A stretch of 64,000 bases of DNA from Leucobacter tenebrionis (GTDB lineage Bacteria > Actinomycetota > Actinomycetes > Actinomycetales > Microbacteriaceae): contig NZ_CP082322.1 of the NCBI RefSeq assembly GCF_019884725.1, forward strand, positions 2,418,001 through 2,482,000. The letters run 5' to 3'. A program made the translations under genes and the position numbers. The notes under the pieces were generated by a model. The model saw only the letters and a program-made list of their open reading frames with translations, was not told the DNA's origin and ran no database searches. This document shows, in pieces, positions 42,538 to 49,344 of the stretch (the stretch's first letter is position 1; the number at the start of each line of letters is the position of its first letter).

Positions 42538-44442
42538 CTACCGGCCCTCGAAGGTCTTCTTCCACTCCTCGACGGAGGTCATTCGGGGCAGGGCCGCGCG
42601 GTACTGTGCGGCGAGCGCGTCCCAGTTCTTCTCGATCTCCTGCGTGAGCTTGCGGCTCTGCTGCAGCAGGCGGCGGAACTTGGCGCGGTCGTGCCGGTAC
42701 CACGACTTGCCCGCTCCGTCGGCGGTGCCCACGATCACACTCCGGTGGTGCGGGATCTGCCACCAGAAGGCATCGCGCTTCGCGTACTCCAGTTCGGGCT
42801 GGGGTGCGCGGGTCTCGTCGCCGTCGCGCCGCCAGTGCTGCGGCACCATGCGCAGCGTGAACAGCGCGAGGCCAGCGCCCCTGGGCGATTCGGGCCTCTC
42901 GCCGAGGAAGGGGAGGGCGCGGCCGCCTCGCGCGATTGGCATCTCGGGGTCGCCCGGGCGGTAGACGCGGGTCTCGGGGAAGTCCTTGGCCAGCGCGCGG
43001 GCGCGGGGCATGGCGGTCGAGATGTCTTCGTGCAGCCCCTCTGGGCCGTCGAGCACGGCCTGCAGCGCGTCGACCGCGAGCTGCACCGCGTAGTACTGCA
43101 TGTTGAGCAGCTTCTTCAGATCCTGCCTGCCGCTGTTCTGCAGCAGGCGGCCGCCGCGCGGCCGATCCGAGTGCAGCAGACCGGCGATGATCCGGTTGCG
43201 CGTATGGAAGAACGCCTGCCAGTCCTGGGTGTCGTCCTTGTCGAGCCACGACACGTGCCACAGCGCCACGCCGGGCATCGAGACGGTGCGGAAGCCGGCG
43301 TCGCGGGCGCGCAGGCCGTACTCCGCGTCGTCCCACTTGATGAAGACGGGGAGGGGTAGGCCGATCTGCTCGATGATCCGCTTCGGGATCATGCACATCC
43401 ACCAGCCGTTGTAGTCGGCGTCGAGGCGGGCGTGCATCCACGCGGTCTGGCGCAGGTTCTGCTTGCGGAAGTCGTGGCGGTGCTGCTCCTCGAACGACGG
43501 ACCCCACATGAAGGGATCGGGGCGCACCACCTCGGCCCAGGCGTGCATGACCGGCTTGTCGAGCAGGTCGAACATGTGGCCGCCGACGATCACGGGGGTG
43601 CGGCTGAACCTGCCGAACTGGTGCGCGCGCAGCGCGCTCTCGGTCTCGAACTCGACGTCGTCGTCGAGCAGCATGAGGAAATCGGTGTCGTCGAGCTCGA
43701 GGGTCTCGGCCATCGAGCGCGCGAAGCCGCCCGATCCGCCCAGGTTCGGCTGCTCGATGACGCGCAGCTTCTCGCCCAGTCGCGCGGCGACCTCGTCGAA
43801 GCCGGCCTCGTCCCGCACCCTGCGATCGCCCTGGTCGACCAGCAGGATCCGGTCGATCGCCTCGGTCAGCGCCGCGCTCCCGGCGATGTTCTCGAGCGTC
43901 GCCACGCAGTAGTCGGGCTTGTTGAACGTGGTCATGCCGAGGCTCAGCTTGCCCGGTACGGTCGGCTCCGCCTCGGTGGTCCATTCGCCGCCCTCGAGCA
44001 CCAGATCCTCATCGCCCGCGATGAGATCGAACCAGTACCAGCCGCCGTCGCCGAAGGCCGTGAGCGGCAGCTCGAACTCGGAGACGCTCTCGCCGGTCAC
44101 CGGGCGGGAATCGATGCGCTGCTGCGCGCCGTTCGAGTTGGAGCGGTAGACCAGCACCGTGCCGGCCCCGCGGGTGCGCAGGGTCAGCGTGACCCGGTCC
44201 ACGACGGTCCACCGCTGCCAGTAGGCCGCGGGGAACGCGTTGAAGTAGGTGCCGTACGAGACGCGGCGCCCCGCCCGCACGCGCGCGCTCGATCGGGAGA
44301 GCACGTTATCGATGCTCGCCACGGCGCTGAGTCGAACGGCTGAGCCGTTGATGGTCGACCAGGTCTCGGGATCGGCGTAGAGGGGCAGCACATCGGGATC
44401 CTTCCCCTGGGGGAAGACGACGTTCTGAAGTGTGTTGGACAT
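42538..44442 (-). CDS. glfT2: Polymerising galactofuranosyltransferase GlfT2
   Basis: A 634-residue GT2 enzyme nearly the same length as the mycobacterial GlfT2 (637). The N-terminal beta-barrel-like domain (residues about 5-160) precedes the GT-A domain with DQGDRRVR, QPNLGGSGGFARSM and the metal-binding LLDDDVEFE (Asp 260-262). The GlfT2 catalytic set is in register: Trp347-Trp348 in YNGWWMCMIP, Asp371-Asp372 in IKWDDAEYG, and His396 in ALWHVSW. It builds a galactofuranose chain on a lipid carrier. The organism is not expected to make mycobacterial arabinogalactan, so a different galactan is implied. It converges on glf with 15 bp between. Confidence 0.93.
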   Translation of the reverse strand: MSNTLQNVVFPQGKDPDVLPLYADPETWSTINGSAVRLSAVASIDNVLSRSSARVRAGRRVSYGTYFNAFPAAYWQRWTVVDRVTLTLRTRGAGTVLVYRSNSNGAQQRIDSRPVTGESVSEFELPLTAFGDGGWYWFDLIAGDEDLVLEGGEWTTEAEPTVPGKLSLGMTTFNKPDYCVATLENIAGSAALTEAIDRILLVDQGDRRVRDEAGFDEVAARLGEKLRVIEQPNLGGSGGFARSMAETLELDDTDFLMLLDDDVEFETESALRAHQFGRFSRTPVIVGGHMFDLLDKPVMHAWAEVVRPDPFMWGPSFEEQHRHDFRKQNLRQTAWMHARLDADYNGWWMCMIPKRIIEQIGLPLPVFIKWDDAEYGLRARDAGFRTVSMPGVALWHVSWLDKDDTQDWQAFFHTRNRIIAGLLHSDRPRGGRLLQNSGRQDLKKLLNMQYYAVQLAVDALQAVLDGPEGLHEDISTAMPRARALAKDFPETRVYRPGDPEMPIARGGRALPFLGERPESPRGAGLALFTLRMVPQHWRRDGDETRAPQPELEYAKRDAFWWQIPHHRSVIVGTADGAGKSWYRHDRAKFRRLLQQSRKLTQEIEKNWDALAAQYRAALPRMTSVEEWKKTFEGR

Positions 44443-44483
44443 CGAGCGTGGGACCTCTCAGCCGTTGACGATGGTGCAGTGCA

Positions 44484-44489
44484 ATCCTA
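44484..44489 (-). promoter_or_regulatory. -10 box before glfT2
   Basis: TAGGAT on the minus strand would start the glfT2 transcript near 44477, with a 5' leader of about 35 nt carrying GAGAGG. Confidence 0.45.
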
Positions 44490-44535
44490 GCGAGCCGCTG
44501 CTGAAGCACCGCGCCCCGTTTCGCGGGGAGCGCCC

Positions 44536-44892
44536 CTACCCCACCTGGAGATCGTGGCTCGCCCGCCACACCGCCACCGTGAGCGGGGGCGCAGCGGCCG
44601 CGATCTCGCGCAGCAGCTCGAACTCCACGCGATCCGCGTTGAGGCGGTGCTCCTGGGCGTCGGGCCCTCCCGAGCGCGCAGCGAGCCTGGCCAGCCCGAA
44701 CTCGGCGAGCTGACCGCGATCCTCGAGCATCTCGTCGCGCAGCGCCAGCACCACGAGGTCGTCGATCTCGGGCACCTCCGCGTAGGCGGTGGCCGGGTCC
44801 TCGCCGTCGCGCACTCGGTGCTCCATCATCGTGTCGCGCTCGACGCGCGCCTCGGCCCGCAGCTGTACGAGGCGCTCCGTGGTCATGTCCAT
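44536..44892 (-). CDS. Small hypothetical protein coupled to the Wzy-like gene
   Basis: A 118-residue acidic protein, mostly helical by composition, with no membrane segment. I recognise no family. Segments include EARVERDTMMEHRVRDGEDP and VEFELLREIAAAAPPLTVAV. It starts (MDMTTERL, ATG 44892) 4 nt after the stop of the Wzy/ligase-like gene, so it is probably co-translated. An alternative start is ATG 44886. The position suggests a helper of polymer synthesis, but nothing in the sequence shows it. Confidence 0.6.
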   Translation of the reverse strand: MDMTTERLVQLRAEARVERDTMMEHRVRDGEDPATAYAEVPEIDDLVVLALRDEMLEDRGQLAEFGLARLAARSGGPDAQEHRLNADRVEFELLREIAAAAPPLTVAVWRASHDLQVG

Positions 44893-44896
44893 GGCG

Positions 44897-46300
44897 TCAC
44901 CGTGCCCGCGTCTGCCGCGGAATATCGATGGCGCCGGTCGCTCGGGGGATCGGCACGCGCCGCCAGGGGAGCGCCGTCGGCTCCGCATCCTGCGACGGCA
45001 GCTCGAAGTCGAAGCGCGACTTCACCGCCAGCAGTACGAGCAGCACCCAGTTGCCCTCGATCAGCAGCCGGCTCTCGGTGAGCGACTGCACGATCAGCGC
45101 GACCATCACGAGGAACGGCCACAGCGCACTCGTGGCGTACGGCAGGGGCGGCCCGAAGCCGCGGCGGGGCGGATCGACCGCCCGGAACCACACCCGCCAC
45201 ACGGTGAGCACCACGAGCGGCGCGAAGGCGAGCACGCCCACGATGCCGAGCTGCAGCCACACGTCGAGCCAGGCGTTGTGCGCGCTCATCACGGGCAGGC
45301 CCGCCTTCTCGTCGAGCGACTTGAACGGCTCCGCCCAGGGAGCCCAGTAGCTCACCCAGCCCCAGCCGAACCACGGCCGCTGCTCGGCGAGCCGGATCAC
45401 CGCCTCCCAGGTCTCGAGCCGCCCGGTCATGTCGCCGCTCTTGCCGAGCAGGCCGAACACGAAGTCGCGGGCGAACAGCACCGCGGCGACGGCCGCGACG
45501 ACGAGCGCGCCCGCCGTCACGTAGAGCGGAACCCGGTGCTCCGGCTGCAGACGTCGAGCCCACAGCGCGAGCCCCAGCGCCACCACAACCGCGGCGAGTG
45601 CCACCCACACCGTCGCTCCGCGGGTCAGCAGCAGGGTCGCGACGGCCGCCGCGACCCAGAACCAGCCGGCGAACGGCCGAACGAGCCCGGCGCGCAGCTG
45701 GATCCCGAACACGATCAGCCCCAGCAGGCCGATGAAGCCGAACAGCACCGAACTCGCGACGACCCCCTGGATCGGGCCGCCCGAGAACAGCAGGTCGCGG
45801 CTCCAGTAGAGCAGCTTCGAGGGCTTGCCCTCCTCGGGCACATCGACGAACACCAGGAAGTTCTGGAACACCGGTTCGCGAATGAACAGCGACACCCACA
45901 GCTCGAACGCGAACGACAGCCCGATCAGGTACCGCAGCGCCGTGCCGAGGGTGCGCAGCACCTCGTGCCAGGTGAGCACGAACGCCAGCACCACCGCGAG
46001 CAGCGTCGTGGCAAGCTGCGCGATCACGCCGAGCACGCTCTCGAGGCGGTACTGGGACCAGGCGATGGAGAGCGCCGCCAGCACCAGGAACCAGTAGACC
46101 GGGGAGGGGAGGCGGTACCAGCGGAACCGCGCCGGCTTCTCGCGCACGAAGAGCACCGCGCCCCACACGGTGAGCGCTGCGGCCAGCGCGAGGAACCCCC
46201 ACCAGCCCACCACGTTGCGCACGCCGTTGCTGCCGAGCGCGAGCACGAAGACGCAGATCGCGTACGCGCTCACGCCGAGTCGGGTTCTGCTCTGCGCCAT
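44897..46300 (-). CDS. O-antigen ligase / Wzy-type polymerase-like membrane protein
   Basis: A 467-residue protein with about 12 helices. The large outer loop has the Wzy_C pattern, GDMTGRLETWEAVIRLAEQR followed by PWFGWGWVSYW, and SAHNAWLDVWLQLGIVGVLA with the conserved His. Members join or transfer lipid-linked oligosaccharides outside the membrane. The start is ATG 46300 because the minus-strand -10 box TACCAT ends 7 nt before it. The frame is open upstream, but it runs into manA. It is divergent from manA and followed by a small coupled gene. Confidence 0.85.
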   Translation of the reverse strand: MAQSRTRLGVSAYAICVFVLALGSNGVRNVVGWWGFLALAAALTVWGAVLFVREKPARFRWYRLPSPVYWFLVLAALSIAWSQYRLESVLGVIAQLATTLLAVVLAFVLTWHEVLRTLGTALRYLIGLSFAFELWVSLFIREPVFQNFLVFVDVPEEGKPSKLLYWSRDLLFSGGPIQGVVASSVLFGFIGLLGLIVFGIQLRAGLVRPFAGWFWVAAAVATLLLTRGATVWVALAAVVVALGLALWARRLQPEHRVPLYVTAGALVVAAVAAVLFARDFVFGLLGKSGDMTGRLETWEAVIRLAEQRPWFGWGWVSYWAPWAEPFKSLDEKAGLPVMSAHNAWLDVWLQLGIVGVLAFAPLVVLTVWRVWFRAVDPPRRGFGPPLPYATSALWPFLVMVALIVQSLTESRLLIEGNWVLLVLLAVKSRFDFELPSQDAEPTALPWRRVPIPRATGAIDIPRQTRAR

Positions 46301-46306
46301 AGTCGG

Positions 46307-46313
46307 TATGGTA
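46307..46313. promoter_or_regulatory. Overlapping divergent -10 boxes for manA and the Wzy-like gene
   Basis: The 7 bp TATGGTA read TATGGT on the plus strand (6 of 6 TANNNT) and TACCAT on the minus strand. The minus-strand box ends 7 nt before ATG 46300 (leaderless). The plus-strand box would start manA transcription near 46319, about 31 nt before ATG 46350. RNA polymerase cannot occupy both at once. Confidence 0.55.
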
Positions 46314-46349
46314 GAGCATTGCCCATGGCAGGCGGCATGAGGAGGGGCC

Positions 46350-47615
46350 ATGCTGATCTTCATCGAGAACACTCCGCGCACCTATGCGTGGGGCTCGCGA
46401 GACGCGCTCCCCGACCTGCTCGGTCTCGCGCCGACGGGCGAGCCTCAGGCGGAGCTCTGGCTCGGCACGCACCCGGGCAGCCCCGCGCACGTGGCGAAGG
46501 CCTCGGCGGGCGACCGCACGCTCATCGACCTGGTCGAGAGCGACCCCGAGCTGTACGGGGTCGACGGCGGCCCGCTGCCCTTCCTGCTCAAAGTGCTGGC
46601 CATCGGGGCGCCGCTGTCGCTGCAGGTGCACCCCGACCTCGAGCAGGCCGCGGCCGGATACGCTGCCGAGGAAGAGGCCGGCGTGCCCCGCGACGCCCCG
46701 CACCGCAATTACGGCGATCCCAATCACAAGCCCGAGCTGCTCGTCGCGCTCAGCGAGGTCAGGGCACTCAGCGGATTCCGCCCGCTCACCGCGGCCCGCG
46801 ACGAACTGCGGCTGCTCGCGGCTGCCGCTCGCCGCGCCGGAGAGCACGATGGCGCGGAGGCGCTCGAAGCGGTCGAGGCGAGACTGCGGGGGGCGGATCC
46901 CGAGACCCTGCGACGCGAATTCCTCGTGTGGGCGTTCAGCGGCGACGAGATCGTGGGGCGCGCCCTCGCGGCGCTCGCGGCCGCGGTGCAGGGGGAGGAG
47001 AGCCCGCTCGATCCCGACCGTGCGTGCGTACTGCGGGATCTCGTTGCCTCCCACCCGGGCGACCCCGGTGTGCTCGTCTCCCTGCTGCTGCACCTCGTGA
47101 GGCTCGAACCCGGCGAGGCCGTCTACCTGCGCGCCAGGCAGATGCACGCCTACCTGAGCGGCATCGCGGTCGAGGTGATGGCGTCATCCGACAACGTGCT
47201 GCGGGCCGGGCTCACCCCGAAGCACGTCGACATCGCGGAGCTGTGCCGCATCGTCGATACGGGCGAGCTCGCCGAGCCGCGCTTCCCGTGCGAGCGCGTG
47301 GGGCGCGGGCTCGTCGCGTGGAGGCCCGACGTGCCCGACTTCGTACTGCTGCGGGCGAGGCTCTGCGATCCCGAGGAGAGCATGAGGGCGGAGGCCCCCG
47401 AGGGCAGCTCCCCGCTCGTGGAGGTGCCGGCTCCGCACCCGCTCGTGCTCATGGTGACCTCCGGCCGGGTGCGAGTGGAGCGCAAGGCCGAGGGCGAGCA
47501 TGGACTCGCGGAGGTGGCGTCGGCCAGGCGCGGGCAGTCGCTCTACGTCTCGGCGGGCGATCCGGTGCGGCTCACCGGGCACGGCGAGGTCTTCCTCGCG
47601 ACCGTGGGGGAGTAG
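46350..47615 (+). CDS. manA: Mannose-6-phosphate isomerase, class I
   Basis: A 421-residue zinc enzyme that interconverts fructose-6-phosphate and mannose-6-phosphate. The zinc ligands are visible: Gln92 and His94 in SLQVHPDLEQA, Glu129 in GDPNHKPELLVAL, and His266 in ARQMHAYLSGIAVEV. SDNVLRAGLTPKHVDI carries the conserved active-site Arg. It supplies mannose precursors, for example GDP-mannose for envelope glycans. The ATG follows GGAGGGG at 46341-46347 with short spacing. No GDP-mannose pyrophosphorylase gene is in the window. Confidence 0.94.
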   Translation: MLIFIENTPRTYAWGSRDALPDLLGLAPTGEPQAELWLGTHPGSPAHVAKASAGDRTLIDLVESDPELYGVDGGPLPFLLKVLAIGAPLSLQVHPDLEQAAAGYAAEEEAGVPRDAPHRNYGDPNHKPELLVALSEVRALSGFRPLTAARDELRLLAAAARRAGEHDGAEALEAVEARLRGADPETLRREFLVWAFSGDEIVGRALAALAAAVQGEESPLDPDRACVLRDLVASHPGDPGVLVSLLLHLVRLEPGEAVYLRARQMHAYLSGIAVEVMASSDNVLRAGLTPKHVDIAELCRIVDTGELAEPRFPCERVGRGLVAWRPDVPDFVLLRARLCDPEESMRAEAPEGSSPLVEVPAPHPLVLMVTSGRVRVERKAEGEHGLAEVASARRGQSLYVSAGDPVRLTGHGEVFLATVGE

Positions 47616-47651
47616 GCGGGGCGCTTCCGTCAATCTGCGCGAGCCTGTATT

Positions 47652-47730
47652 CCGTCATTCTGCGTGAACGCAGGGAGTCGCAGAATCCGGCGGCGATCCT
47701 GCGACTCGCTCCGCTCGCCCAGGATGACGG
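47652..47730. repeat. Long imperfect hairpin repeat (CCGTCATYCTG family)
   Basis: The 79-bp element begins CCGTCATTCTGCG and ends CCAGGATGACGG. Each arm of about 40 nt contains GAGTCGCAG(A/G)AT, and the two arms match over most of their length, so the RNA would fold into a long stem. Related ends occur at 61738-61823 and as half-copies at 9992-10024. Similar palindromic repeats ending in GTCATCCT are known from many high-GC genomes. Confidence 0.75.
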
Positions 47731-47753
47731 CCGGCCTCGGAGCCGTGCCCGGG

Positions 47754-47759
47754 TAAACT
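47754..47759 (+). promoter_or_regulatory. -10 box of leaderless ribF operon promoter
   Basis: TAAACT ends exactly 7 nt before GTG 47767, which it marks as the start of the four-helix membrane protein over the in-frame GTG at 47761. Confidence 0.55.
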
Positions 47760-47766
47760 TGTGGTC

Positions 47767-48249
47767 GTGTCGAAATCCGTGCCCCAGAGCGAACAGCCGG
47801 CGACCGCTGCGGCGGCGCGAACCGCGGAACAGTCGAGCGGGCTCGGCAAGGTGCTCATCGCGGTCTACCTGGTGCTCGCCATCGCGGCGACGTTCCGCTC
47901 GGTCTACCAGATCCTGACCAAGTTCGACGAGGCCCCGCTCGCGTACTCGCTCTCCGCCGTCGCCGGTCTGGTCTACATCGTGGCGACGGTCGCGCTGATC
48001 AAACGCGGGCACGGCGCCTGGCGCGCCGTCGCGCGATGGGCCCTCGTCTTCGAGCTCTGCGGCGTGCTGATCGTCGGCACGCTGAGTCTCATCGCCCCCC
48101 AGCTCTTCGCGCACCCCTCGGTCTGGTCGCAGTACGGCATCGGCTACGTCTTCATCCCGCTCGTGCTGCCGGTGCTCGGCCTGCTGTGGCTGCGGAGCAC
48201 CGGGCGCGAGGCAGCCGGGGCCCCGGCTCGAGGCGAGGGATCCGCCTGA
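47767..48249 (+). CDS. Four-helix membrane protein upstream of ribF
   Basis: A 160-residue protein with four hydrophobic segments (about residues 25-45, 60-82, 90-112, 128-150). The soluble N-terminus is rich in Ala, Ser and Gln. LGKVLIAVYLVLAIAATFRS and IVATVALIKRGHGAWRAVAR resemble a family of unknown-function proteins found next to ribF in actinobacteria. GTG 47767 is chosen from the leaderless -10 box. The stop overlaps the ribF ATG (TGATG), so the two are translated together. Function unknown. Confidence 0.75.
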   Translation: MSKSVPQSEQPATAAAARTAEQSSGLGKVLIAVYLVLAIAATFRSVYQILTKFDEAPLAYSLSAVAGLVYIVATVALIKRGHGAWRAVARWALVFELCGVLIVGTLSLIAPQLFAHPSVWSQYGIGYVFIPLVLPVLGLLWLRSTGREAAGAPARGEGSA

Positions 48250-49190
48250 TGCGCATCATCGAGACGCTCGACGCGATCCGCCCCTCCGATTACCCCGATG
48301 GCAGCAGTGTCGCCATCGGCAAGTTCGACGGCCTCCATCTCGGGCACCAGGCGATCCTGCGCAGCCTCGTCGACGACTCGCACGCGGCGGGTCGGCCCGC
48401 CGTCGTGTTCACCTTTTCCAACAACCCCCTCAGCCTGCTGCGCCCCGAGCTCTGCCCCAAGCCGCTCATGAGCCGGGAGCAGCGCCTCGAGGGGTTCGCA
48501 GCCGCCGGAGTCGACGACTGCGTGATGATCGAGTTCGACGAGGCGGTGGCCTCGATCCCGGCCGTGGACTTCGTGCGCGAGGTGCTGGTCGAGCGGTTGC
48601 GCGCGCGCCACATCATCATGGGCGCCAACTTCCGTTTCGGCCACCGGGGGGCCGGCGATGTCGAACTGCTGCGGGAGCTGGGCGAGCGCTACGGCTTCAC
48701 CGCGCGGATGCTGCAGCTCGTGGCGGCCGAGGGCGATCACCAGGTGTCCTCGTCGCGAGTGCGCGAGGCGCTGCTCGCGGGCGAGGTCGAGGCGGCCGGA
48801 CGCATGCTGGGGCGCTCGCCCGCGGTGCGCGGCGAGGTCGTGCACGGTGACGCCCGGGGTCGGGAGATCGGATTCCCCACGGCGAACCTGGGCGGGGCCA
48901 TCGAGGGGTTCGTGCCCGGAGACGGGGTCTACGCCGGCTGGGCGGTGCTGGGGGGCGCCGATCCGCGTCCCGCTGCGATCTCCGTCGGCAACAACCCCAC
49001 CTTCACCCCGGAGGGGCAGTCGCGCGTCGAGGCCTTCCTGCTCGACTTCTCGGGCGACCTGTACGGGCAGCGGATGGAGGTGCGCTTCACGCGCCGGCTC
49101 CGCGGCACGGAACGGTTCGACTCGCTCGAGGATCTGCTGGTGCAGATGAAGGCCGATGTGGCTCGCGCCCGAGAGATCCTCGTCCACTGA
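48249..49190 (+). CDS. ribF: Bifunctional riboflavin kinase / FAD synthetase RibF
   Basis: A 313-residue enzyme that phosphorylates riboflavin to FMN and adenylates FMN to FAD. The FAD synthetase half has AIGKFDGLHLGHQAILR (residues about 22-38) and VTFSNNPL-type and GANFRFGHRGAGDVELL segments. The kinase half has GREIGFPTANLGG, with the metal- and nucleotide-binding Thr-Ala-Asn, and ISVGNNPTF. The ATG overlaps the stop of the upstream membrane protein gene. The usual neighbour truB is not visible in the window. Confidence 0.95.
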   Translation: MRIIETLDAIRPSDYPDGSSVAIGKFDGLHLGHQAILRSLVDDSHAAGRPAVVFTFSNNPLSLLRPELCPKPLMSREQRLEGFAAAGVDDCVMIEFDEAVASIPAVDFVREVLVERLRARHIIMGANFRFGHRGAGDVELLRELGERYGFTARMLQLVAAEGDHQVSSSRVREALLAGEVEAAGRMLGRSPAVRGEVVHGDARGREIGFPTANLGGAIEGFVPGDGVYAGWAVLGGADPRPAAISVGNNPTFTPEGQSRVEAFLLDFSGDLYGQRMEVRFTRRLRGTERFDSLEDLLVQMKADVARAREILVH

Positions 49191-49209
49191 ATCTCCCAGC
49201 CTCGAGTGG

Positions 49210-49215
49210 TAGGAT
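49210..49215 (+). promoter_or_regulatory. -10 box and long leader before the helicase gene
   Basis: TAGGAT would start transcription near 49222, giving a 5' leader of about 120 nt. Within it TCGCG-ATT-CGCGA (49226-49238) is a perfect short palindrome. An in-frame ATG at 49255 exists but has no ribosome site. Confidence 0.4.
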
Positions 49216-49344
49216 CGGGGCACGGTCGCGATTCGCGAAGCGTTCTCGAGCCCCATGCCGCGCATGAGGTCAGGCTCGGAAGCCGCGTGCGACCCGACTC
49301 CCGGCATGCAGGCCGGGGTCGCACCACGCCGATCAGGAGATCCA

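Noticed and set aside
47761-47766. GTG 47761 as start of the membrane protein before ribF
   Set aside because: It would lie within the 7-nt gap between the -10 box and GTG 47767, before the expected transcript start.
44789-47917. A long plus-strand open frame opposite the Wzy-like gene and across manA
   Set aside because: Arg/Gln/His-rich translation typical of an antisense shadow; it crosses two recognised genes and a repeat.
48036-48249. An upstream extension of the ribF frame across the previous gene
   Set aside because: RibF homology begins at ATG 48249, which overlaps the preceding stop; the extension is an out-of-frame reading of the membrane protein gene.
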